Shown in pieces: positions 1 to 6,662 of a stretch of 13,448 nt of DNA. The first letter of the stretch is position 1, and each line of letters opens with the position of its first letter. The position numbers and the translations under genes are program-made. Below the pieces are notes generated by a model. That model was given only the letters and a program-made list of their open reading frames with translations. It had not been told where the DNA came from and did not search any database. This stretch comes from Monoraphidium neglectum (taxonomy: Eukaryota > Chlorophyta > Chlorophyceae > Sphaeropleales > Selenastraceae): contig NW_014012178.1 of NCBI RefSeq assembly GCF_000611645.1, positions 1 to 13,448 on the forward strand. Reading direction: 5' to 3'.

Positions 1-71
1 CACACACACACACACGCACACACACGCACACACACATGCACGCACGCACGCACACACACACACACTCTGTT

Positions 72-106
<35 letters not shown>

Positions 107-116
107 ACCCGCCGCC
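1..116. repeat. Compound CA / TC microsatellite in dynein gene intron
   Basis: The tract is (CA)n with scattered CACG and CATG variants (1-65), a (CT)n block (about 66-90) and a second (CA)n block (91-106). It ends about 30 nt before the splice acceptor of the first dynein exon at 139/140. The pyrimidine-rich stretch feeding that acceptor continues directly from the repeat. It continues off the left edge of the window. Confidence 0.93.
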
Positions 117-139
117 CCCACCCTCCCTGCTCCTCCCAG

Positions 140-1981
140 GCGTCACCTCCCTGGACTTCTCCCGCCGCAACCCCAGCCTGCTGGCCGTAGGCCTGCGGGA
201 CGGCACGGTGGCCGTGCACGACGTGCGGCCCGGCGCGGCGGCGGCGCCGGTCATGCAGAGCACCGTCTCCAATGGCAAGCACGCCGGGCCCGTGTGGCAG
301 GTGCGGCGCGCCGGATCGCGCCAAACTGCAGCTCGGGAGGACGCATTCGCGCTGCACTGAGGCCCGCGATGCTTCCCGCGGCTTTTGTCTCATAAGAGGG
401 GGGATATCGAGAACTGCGCCGCCCCGCTCCTGCCCAGAGGCGGCACCCGGGGCGTCGGCAAGCGTGCTGGTTCCTCTTGCACGGAACCTTGCATGGGATA
501 GGATAAAGCTGATACACGCCCCGCGGTCGCCGGCTTCTGAAGCCATCCAGGCGCATGAGGGTTGAAATTTGAATCAAAAAGACACCCTGCCGCGCCGCCC
601 AGCCGCTCAATATCCTGCCTGAAAACCAACAGGTGCGCTGGCTGGACCGCGGCCCCGAGCGCGAGGAGGTGCTGCTGTCTATCAGCACAGACGGCCGCCT
701 GGTGCAGTGGTCAACAGAGAAAGGCCTGGAGCACACCGTGCTGCTGCGCCTGCGCCGCGTGCCGCACCACATCGGCGGCGGCGGGCTGCCGCCCGCGCCG
801 CGCAGGGCCGAGGAGGCGGCGGCGGCGGGAGCAGCGGCGGGTGCAACAGCGGCGCAGCAGCTGCAGCAGCGGGAGACGCAGGCGCGTGCAGACCGAGGCG
901 CCGCGGCGGGAGATAAGCAGCAGCCGGCAGGCACGAGGCGCCCCCCTCAGCCTGACGGGCACCCCGCCCAGGAGCAGCGGCAGGAGCAGCGGGAGCAGCA
1001 GCGGGGGCGGGGGCAGCAGCGGGAGCCGCTGGTGGGTGCGGCTGTGGAGAGGGACGCGTTTATCAGCCGCTCGGCCGGCGGTCTATGCTTCGATTTCAGC
1101 CCAAGGGATGGCAGCATTTACCTGGCAGGTGAGCGGGTGATGCAGCGGGGGTTGGCGAGAGGCAAGGGGCAGGTGCGCGGGGGAGGGGAAAGGTGCTGAT
1201 TGCGCACAGAGCCCAGCCGCATGCGTGTATGCAGGCCCCTGCAGAGAAGCAGGGCAGTACAGTCCTCGAATCGCCCAAGCCGGCCTTGCGGCGTGCCCGC
1301 CATGCGAGTCCGCAAGCTTGGCCGCCTCTCCGCGCCGCCCACGCACCGTCCCCTGGCCGCACGCCCCGCCAGCGTCTCACCCGCCGCCCCGCGCGCCCCT
1401 GGGCCCTCCACCCATCAGGCACCGAGGACGGCTGGGTCCACAAGTGCAGCACCTCCTACAGCGGGCAGTACCTCGAGTCGTACCGCGGCCACCTGGGGGC
1501 GGTACACCGCGTCGCCTGGTCGCCGTACCGCCAGGACCTCTTCCTGTCGGCGTCGGGGGATGGCGGCCTGAGGCTGTGGCAGGAGGGGCGCGCGGGGGCG
1601 CCGCTGATATCATTCCAGGGCGGCGGCGAGGAGGTGGTCGACGCTGCGTGGTGCCCGGGCAGCTCGACTGCGTTCGCCGCGGTGACGTCGGGCGGCAGGC
1701 TTGAGGTCTGGGACTTTGCGGCGTCGACGCTGCGGCCCGCCGCGCAGCACGTGAGCACCAAGGCGCGCGCGACGGCGGTCAGCTTTGCGCCGCGCGGCGC
1801 GCCGGTGCTCGTCGCTGGTGGGGACGCGGGCGGGCTGATGGTGTTTCGGGCCTTCAACCTTTCGGACGAGCGCGGGGAGGGGAGGGAGGCGCAGATGGCG
1901 CGGCTGGAGGAAGCCATCAGGGCCAACGCGGCCAAGGCGCCGGCTGCGGCGGCGGCGGCGACGGGGCGTGGCGGCTCCTGA
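140..1981 (+). CDS. DNAI4: Axonemal dynein intermediate chain, WD40 (IC138/DNAI4-like), 3' part of gene
   Basis: This is the C-terminal half of a WD40 dynein intermediate chain, a scaffold of the inner-arm axonemal dynein base. Seen: three exons, 140..300, 633..1128 and 1419..1981, joined in phase by GT-AG introns of 332 and 290 nt, giving about 405 residues and a TGA stop. WD-type blades are recognisable: AVGLRDGTVAVHDVR (residues ~17-31), GPVWQVRWLD across the first junction, LLSISTDGRLVQWS (~70-83), GGLCFDFSPRDGSIYLAG, TEDGWVHKC, LFLSASGDGGLRLW and GRLEVWDF. Family knowledge: the block from CFDF through HKCS-SY to QYLESYRGH is typical of axonemal intermediate chains, and the ISR-AGGLCFDF lead-in fits IC138/WDR78 better than IC78/DNAI1, though DNAI1 is not excluded. 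Odd: a low-complexity insert (~103-185) rich in Ala, Gln, Arg and Glu interrupts the propeller. The tail after the last blade (QMARLEEAI) is helical and charged. The 5' exons lie outside the window. Confidence 0.87.
771..1022 (+). repeat. GC-rich imperfect GGC/GCAGC low-complexity stretch inside dynein exon 2
   Basis: Within exon 633..1128 there are runs of GGC, GCG, AGCAGC and CAGGAGCAGCGG. They encode an Ala/Gly then Gln/Glu/Arg-rich insert between two WD40 blades. The exon frame stays open through it, so it is coding, but several overlapping frames are also open because of composition. Confidence 0.7.
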
Positions 1982-2412
1982 GCGGCTGGTGCGTCGCTCG
2001 ATTGCGGTGTTGGTTTAGTGCGTGGCTCGGTATACCTGCAGCTTCGCAACCTGCCAGGCATCACTGGGAATCTTGATGTCCCTGAGGGCATGCGTGTTGG
2101 GTGGCGTAGCCACTGTGCTGGTATGGCAGCCGTTGCAACGTTTCCTACTGTACCTCATGACAGGGTGACCTGGGCTGGTGACGCTGGGGTGATTGCCCTC
2201 CAGATAGCCGTGGTTGCCCGTACTGCGTGCTGTGTAGCGCTGCGTCCGCGAAGCCTGAACTCTTACAGTGCAAGTCACCGCTGAAAGGGTACGTCCAGGC
2301 CGCTCAGACACCAACCGACTGTCCAGCCCGATCAACAACCCATTCTGCACGTGTAACGCTTGCTGTACACATCCGTATGAATCGCATCAAATTATTTTCA
2401 CCACGCCCGGGC
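1982..2412 (+). other. Intergenic: dynein 3' UTR and lectin 5' region
   Basis: This 431-nt stretch has lower GC than the flanking exons and no open frame I would call a gene. It must hold the 3' UTR of the dynein gene and the promoter and 5' UTR of the lectin gene. I see no clear TATA box. An upstream in-frame ATG at 2377 is an alternative lectin start. Confidence 0.6.
2352..2356 (+). terminator. TGTAA polyadenylation signal, dynein gene
   Basis: TGTAA is the usual polyadenylation signal of volvocalean and related green algae. This copy lies 370 nt after the dynein stop and only 57 nt before the lectin ATG chosen here, so the 3' UTR of the first gene would run almost to the second gene or overlap its 5' UTR. 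Confidence 0.5.
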
Positions 2413-3168
2413 ATGCGCTCGTCAGCACCACTGCGGCGAACAGGGGTGGTGCTGCTGCTGCTGGGCTGCTGCATGCTGCTATCAGTCACAGCAGCCGGAG
2501 CGGCGCCGCAGGCCGCCAGCCCCGGACCCAGCAGCCCCTCAGGCCTGTGGCAGGCGGGCGTGCTGTGCGGCGCCGGCTGCGCCCGCGCCGCTCACCGCGC
2601 AGCGCTGCTCTCGCGTTGGCAGTCCCTGCTCGCGGGCGCGGCGGCAGCGCCGGTCGTGACGTCGGCGCCGGCGGCGCCCGGCGGCGGGCCGACGTTCTTC
2701 ATCCTGGCTCGGCACCTGAAGCCCCTCGAGGCCAACTTTGAATGGGCGGCCGCATTCTGTGCCGTGAGGGGCGGCGAGCTGGCCTCCTGGCGCAACCAAG
2801 GGGAGTACGCCCGACTCGCCGCCCTCGCCCTGTCGCTGGCAAAGAGCAAGGGCGCGGTGTTCCACGCATATGTCGGCGCGGCGCAGACCCCCGGCGCGGC
2901 CGAGCCCGCCGGCGGCTGGGTGTGGGCGGCAGGGGGCGCGCCGGTGGGCGTGGGGTTTCCCTGGGCGCGCGGCGAGCCCAACTCGCACAACGGCGGCGGG
3001 CAGAAGGGGCACTCCGAGGACTGCGCTGTGGTGGCGACGTACCACGGCGCTGCCCAGGCGGCCGCGCTGGTCGACGACTTTCCGTGCAACTACGGCACCG
3101 CGGACGGCAAGTTTCAGTCTGGGGGCTACGACCCCAAGCTCACGGTCGCGTGCCGGCTTGGCAGCTGA
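2413..3168 (+). CDS. Secreted C-type lectin-domain protein
   Basis: A single-exon gene of 251 residues. Seen: an N-terminal signal peptide (basic RR, then the hydrophobic run GVVLLLLGCCMLLSVTAAGA, residues 11-30), an Ala/Pro-rich spacer, and one C-type lectin fold (~95-249). The four framework cysteines are in place: C116 in FCAVRGGELASW, C204 in EDCAVV, C225 in DDFPC and C247 near the end. By family rules these pair C116-C247 and C204-C225. The EPN motif (188-190) is the mannose-type calcium and sugar-binding motif. The usual WND is changed to VDD, so one Trp/Asn pair is lost while the acidic residues remain; sugar binding is plausible but not certain. The ATG at 2413 has G at -3 and gives a standard signal peptide; the ATG at 2377 would add 12 residues. 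It is a likely wall, matrix or surface recognition protein. No membrane anchor is visible. Confidence 0.85.
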   Translation: MRSSAPLRRTGVVLLLLGCCMLLSVTAAGAAPQAASPGPSSPSGLWQAGVLCGAGCARAAHRAALLSRWQSLLAGAAAAPVVTSAPAAPGGGPTFFILARHLKPLEANFEWAAAFCAVRGGELASWRNQGEYARLAALALSLAKSKGAVFHAYVGAAQTPGAAEPAGGWVWAAGGAPVGVGFPWARGEPNSHNGGGQKGHSEDCAVVATYHGAAQAAALVDDFPCNYGTADGKFQSGGYDPKLTVACRLGS

Positions 3169-3466
3169 GCGACAAGCGCGCAGCACAGGCGGACGCAGCG
3201 GCGCGGGCGTCGGGCGGTCGGACTCGCGCGGCTTCGACGTCAAATGTGCGAGCAGCAAGTCCAGCAGGCTCTGGCGCGCTTGCGGCAGCTGGGTTTGTTT
3301 ATTGAGGTTATGCTTGCACGCTTAATTCATCGTACGCAAAATATTGCTTCATTTTTCCAGCAGCATTACCCTATTTCTGGTCTCTTCGAGCAACAGTAGG
3401 CGATTGGCGCGAGATCAGATACGTGATCAGGTTGCTGCGCTCCAAAACTGGCCAGGAGTCTTCAAG
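3169..3466 (+). other. Intergenic: lectin 3' UTR and upstream of small Lys-rich gene
   Basis: There is no convincing gene. The start of this stretch continues the GC-rich composition of the lectin exon; from about 3290 it becomes AT-rich. A good splice acceptor (TTCATTTTTCCAG at 3349-3361) could end a 5' UTR intron of the next gene. No TGTAA signal was found for the lectin transcript. Confidence 0.4.
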
Positions 3467-3927
3467 ATGGCACCTAAGGAGGAATATAAGGCAAGCGTCT
3501 GCAGAGGCAGGCTGTGCCTAGGCCGCGTGCATTGAGGCGGAGTTGCTGGCACAACCCGGAAACTGATAGCCACAGTAACGACTCGTTGATGCTTCGGAGC
3601 CTCCGGCACTGTAGCATTGTCTATGAATTGCTGAAGCGTTTCGATTAGGGGCGTTTTGTTGCCCGGCTAGCACTAAGCTGGCGGCGTGTGAATGCAGCGG
3701 CGGCTGTGTCGCACATACTTACAACATACACATCGCCATGGATTGGGCCGCTGACCCAACACCCCCCATCTTCCTCATTGCTTGCGCAGCCCAAGTCTAA
3801 CAGCAAATCTGAGATGAACAAGCCGAAGGGCGGCAAGGCAAAGGACGCCAAGCGCGCAGCCGACAAGGAAAAGAAGGCGGCCAAGGCTGGGACCGCGCCC
3901 GGCGGCATTCCCTTCAGCAAAAAATAG
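3467..3927 (+). CDS. Small lysine-rich protein with a GC-AG intron (hypothetical)
   Basis: I do not recognise this gene. The model is exon 3467..3490 (ATG, 8 codons: MAPKEEYK) spliced to 3790..3927, giving 53 residues ending in APGGIPFSKK. The second exon follows a textbook pyrimidine-rich acceptor (CCTCATTGCTTGCGCAG), so it is unlikely to be a stand-alone ORF, although an internal ATG at 3814 could start a 37-residue version. No GT donor fits the first exon in phase. AAG|GCAAGC is a strong GC-type donor, is phase 0, and both exons are Lys/Ala/Glu-rich. The protein is very basic, without signal peptide or membrane segment. The GGKAK start and GGI-KK end faintly recall the ribosome-associated TMA7 family, but the middle does not match and I do not assign it. 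The upstream exon is the weakest part of the model. Confidence 0.42.
3491..3789 (+). other. Candidate GC-AG intron
   Basis: The intron is 299 nt with donor AAG|GCAAGC and acceptor CTTGCGCAG|CCC, phase 0. GC-AG introns are a known minor class of U2 introns that usually have a strong donor consensus, as here. The same GCAAGC donor is used in the minus-strand gene at 4883. Confidence 0.4.
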
Positions 3928-4189
3928 AGCGAGCCGCCCACTTACCACCAATAATACCACCAATCAAAGCCAGTAACAAGGAACCCGGCCTGTCTGCTGA
4001 TGCTGGCCAGAAATAGGGGCGTCGGTTCGGTCCTTGGTGCAGCACCAGGCCTGCACGGACACAGAAGGGGCAGCTGCTGCCTGCAGGTCGCATCTGCATA
4101 AGCCGAAAGTCGCCCGTGCTGATTAACCGGCGGCGCCAGGCAAAATCAAGCAACTTAGCCTGCTTGGGCGCTTGAGGCGGTTTGGAGAC
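3928..4189. other. Intergenic after Lys-rich gene
   Basis: Nothing assignable. It should contain the 3' UTR of the lysine-rich gene. No TGTAA is seen on the plus strand here. Frames that stay open on the minus strand show no domain, signal peptide or splice support. Confidence 0.4.
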
Positions 4190-4190
4190 A

Positions 4191-4536
4191 TTGAATGCCT
4201 GGCGGCGGCTGCCGTGCCATGCGGTGCCGTGGCCGCTGCCGTGGCCGCTGCCGTGGCGTGCACCAGAGCAGCGCCTGCAGGTCAGCGGCACAGCTACCGT
4301 CATCCACGGGTAAGGCCAGCGGCAGATGTGGCCATCAATCGCCTCAACATCAACAAATACAAGGGCCACCTGCCGCCCTGGGCCCTGTGCAGCCAAGTCT
4401 GGAGCGTCAGCTGCTGCAGTGCTACAACACTGCCCTGCTGGCAAATATAGACAGCGGGGTGCTGCATGCGCTGAGGTGCAGCAACTGTTGGAGGACAGCA
4501 AACAAGTGTCTGCTGCGCTGCGCGCCAACCCATTCT
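4191..4536 (+). pseudogene. Possible broken CHCH-domain (MIC19-like) gene fragment
   Basis: Three short coding-like pieces lie in order on the plus strand but in different frames: AINRLNINKYKGHLPPW (~4335-4382), SLERQLLQCYN (~4399-4431) and CAEVQQLLEDSKQVSAALRA with stop TAA (~4466-4536). Family knowledge: twin CX9C proteins such as MIC19/CHCHD3 have a helix ending in LLQCY, then a second cysteine helix near the C-terminus. A TGT cysteine lies just upstream of SLERQLLQCY in a neighbouring frame, as expected for the first cysteine. The gaps between the frames are too short for ordinary introns, so this is either a decayed copy, an assembly error or coincidence. Confidence is low. Confidence 0.2.
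4225..4256 (+). repeat. 12-bp tandem repeat, about 2.7 copies
   Basis: The unit TGCCGTGGCCGC repeats at 4225, 4237 and (partly) 4249. It lies at the upstream edge of the broken CHCH-like region and encodes an Ala/Val or Arg/Gly/Cys run depending on frame. It is likely replication slippage. Confidence 0.6.
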
Positions 4537-4594
4537 AATGACCATATCAGGATGTACGCTATGTCTTGAGGCCATCAGTAAGCTGACTTTGCAA

Positions 4595-4599
4595 TTACA
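4595..4599 (-). terminator. TGTAA polyadenylation signal of minus-strand gene
   Basis: TTACA on the plus strand is TGTAA on the minus strand, 41 nt after the TGA of the 4641-5253 gene. This is a typical short green-algal 3' UTR spacing and is independent support for that gene and its strand. Confidence 0.6.
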
Positions 4600-4640
4600 G
4601 AGCAAGCTAATTGTCTAGGCTGCAATTCACCAGAAAGGTA

Positions 4641-5253
4641 TCAAAAGAATGCAAGCTCAACCAAATTGCTTGCTGTTGTATTTGCTTGTGGGGCACCACC
4701 CCTCCGTCGCTTGATGCTGCTGTCATGATGCTGGCCCATGCGCAAGGAGAGCTTGACCTGCTCACCTGGTGTCACATACAACACACTTGCAAGCACAATA
4801 TTCGATGAAAGCTACTGTGCAGAAACCTCAGCCTCGCAGGCCACAGGCCATCAGTTGCCGCCTGCTCCAAGCATAAAGCTTGCCTGCTGCACACGCTCCA
4901 CTGAGATGACTGCCCACTGGCAGCTGAGAGGCTCCCGCAAAAAGTCTGGGGTGACCTCAAGCACATAAAGCAAGCTTGCAAACACAGCCTTGCTGGTATG
5001 CAGTTGCACAAAAACGGGAAGGGAAGGTTGCGGTGAATATACAAGTGCGAGCATGGCTTCTGCAGTATCATCAGAGGGCTGATCGATGAACCTCAGGCGG
5101 GGTTGATGTGTATGCACGCAAGAAAGCGGCAGCAGGGCAAAGCTGTGTGCAGGTGCATATCTTCGACCATCATCCGCTGCAGGTCAAAGCATGCACCCCT
5201 GCGCCCTGGCAGCCACCAATGAAGTCACTCTCACAAGCTGCTGCTGGCCGCAT
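4641..5253 (-). CDS. Unrecognised three-exon protein, about 160 residues
   Basis: I do not recognise this protein. Model, in transcript order: 5253..5235 (ATG, 6 codons plus 1 nt), 5176..4884 (293 nt) and 4811..4641 (57 codons with TGA). Intron 1 is 58 nt (TT|GTGAGA to CTGCAG|CG). Intron 2 is 72 nt and GC-AG (CAG|GCAAGC to CAGTAG|CT). All phases agree and the merged frame has no stop. The middle exon encodes a hydrophobic, beta/alpha-looking stretch (LALVYSPQPSLPVFVQL, then VFASLLYVLEVTPDFLREPL), and the last exon continues smoothly (LSSNIVLASVLYVTPGEQVK) before a basic, low-complexity tail. No signal peptide, clear membrane segment or catalytic motif is seen. The first exon is the least certain; further 5' exons may exist, because an acceptor (GTTGTTAG) lies just upstream of the ATG. 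GC is lower than in neighbouring genes. The TGTAA at 4599 supports the 3' end. Confidence 0.52.
4812..4883 (-). other. Candidate 72-nt GC-AG intron
   Basis: The donor is CAG|GCAAGC and the acceptor CAGTAG|CTTTC, phase 0. Reading straight through meets a stop after nine more codons, whereas splicing joins ISVERVQQ to LSSNIVLA in one frame. The donor hexamer is identical to that proposed at 3491 on the other strand. Confidence 0.45.
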
Positions 5254-6662
5254 GGGAGGCAGCAACGGCTAACAACAAAGTGCTTGGCTTTCAAGTGGGC
5301 AGGATTGCGAATCTCGACAAGGCAAATCTTTGGAATGCGGGCCTGGACTGGCCTGGCTGTGTGCGTAGGCGAGACGTGTGCAGAGAGTATGTGCCGGCTG
5401 CGTGTGGAAAACTGAATGATCAGGGTGGCAATGACCAAACTCACGCTGCATACGCAGGTGCGGCAGCAAGGGGCGCATGGCACTTTGTATTGCATTTTAC
5501 CTCCAGGCCAATATGTCAGCAGCGCCTCTCAGCAGCATGCGGCGGCCCGGTGGTGGCCACCACCGCCACCCACCACCTGTCGCCCTGTATGTCCGAGGGG
5601 CCACCATCACCACCCGTGGGCATTGCCGCACTAAAATGTAGAATGGAGGATGCATGGTCAAAAGCTGCGGGCAGGGGGTAAACACTCTGCAGACTTTAGG
5701 CAAATGCCAGTGAGTGTGCAGTTCTGGATGTGTGTGCAACGAGAAACTGGACTTAGAGTGGAGGGGCAAAGAGATGCGCAACAAATGTGGTGACCCACTT
5801 GCGCACAGCAGCGCCACGCAGGCTTAAGAGCCGAAAGCAGGATGCGACACGGGACCCGTGGAGGATGCAAGCGGCTTAAAGGGATGGCTGATGCTGCAAG
5901 CGATTGGAAGGGATGTGAGACGCAGGAGTGCTAAAGAAAGGCATCAGGGAAAGACCCACAGTAATCCTGGTGTTAAAAGTCGCGTTCGACAGGCCAACAA
6001 CCTCTGGGTGCGCATTGACGATGCGCAAACGTGCTAAGATAGCAAATGGGAACAAGCGCCGTGTGAGTGTGCGCCTTTGTGCCGCCTGCCCAGCGTTGCG
6101 AGGCAGGTGCGACATGCTCTTGCATGTTTGCACACACATCTCCGCCTTTGCGTGAAAGTGAGGTCAAGGGTGCATTACGCGCCCGCACTGGCGCTCCCTG
6201 CACTGGGCAAGGCTCTATCTCTTGGTCGACGCCGGCCGTACAATGCGTGGCAAACCAAGTATACTGAACGCCATGCTGAAGCCACGCAGCCGCAGGGCAA
6301 ACCTGCTTCAAAGACACACGTCAACGTGTGTGTCGCGCATTTCGGGGACCTGGCCCCCTCAAGAGATGAAAGAGATCAGAGGGGAATGGAAGTCTGCACA
6401 GATGTGGTGCTGCAAGCGAACTTGTGAATGGTTTAAGATCCTTGCCACTTCCAAGGCTGTGGTGGGTGTTGGGCGGGTAAATAATGGAGTATGCCAAGGA
6501 AGGGCAAGGCGCTCGACCTCAGACGATCTTGACAGCGGCAGTGATGCCGTGCGCTGCTCAGGGCCCGCCGGCAAGGCAGTGGCATACTTAAAGCCAGCAG
6601 TGATGTATAGGTCCAGATGGATTTGAACGCCCAGAGGTCGGTGACAGGCTGCCACGGCCTCG
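5254..6662. other. Gene-poor, lower-GC intergenic stretch
   Basis: About 1.4 kb without a gene I can support. Open frames here are short, lack recognisable domains and do not join through good splice sites. It should hold the 5' end of the minus-strand gene at 5253 and the 3' UTR of the cysteine-rich gene ending at 6663. No TGTAA on the minus strand was found close behind 6663. A plus-strand ATG frame at 5416-5634 ends in poly-Pro and a His run and looks like composition, not a gene. A regulatory RNA or an old transposon remnant cannot be excluded. Confidence 0.4.

Noticed and set aside
1..116. Ser-Leu and Thr-His open frames in the left microsatellite
   Set aside because: Dinucleotide repeats are open in most frames; the tract is intronic, just before the dynein acceptor.
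251..934. Minus-strand open frame of 227 codons over the dynein exons
   Set aside because: It crosses a dynein intron and two exons, and shows only GC-driven Arg/Ser/Ala composition.
3645..3941. Minus-strand open frame opposite the lysine-rich exon, with a TGTAA at 3723-3719
   Set aside because: Hydrophobic Leu/Phe/Ala content is the expected mirror of Lys codons on the other strand. The TGTAA falls inside the frame rather than behind its stop.
4201..4260. GCCGTG repeats as a possible coding repeat protein
   Set aside because: Fewer than three copies of a 12-bp unit, no start or splice support.
5280..5681. Plus-strand open frame of 133 codons without an ATG near its start
   Set aside because: No acceptor fits its start, the last part is Pro/His-rich composition, and it lies upstream of the supported minus-strand gene.
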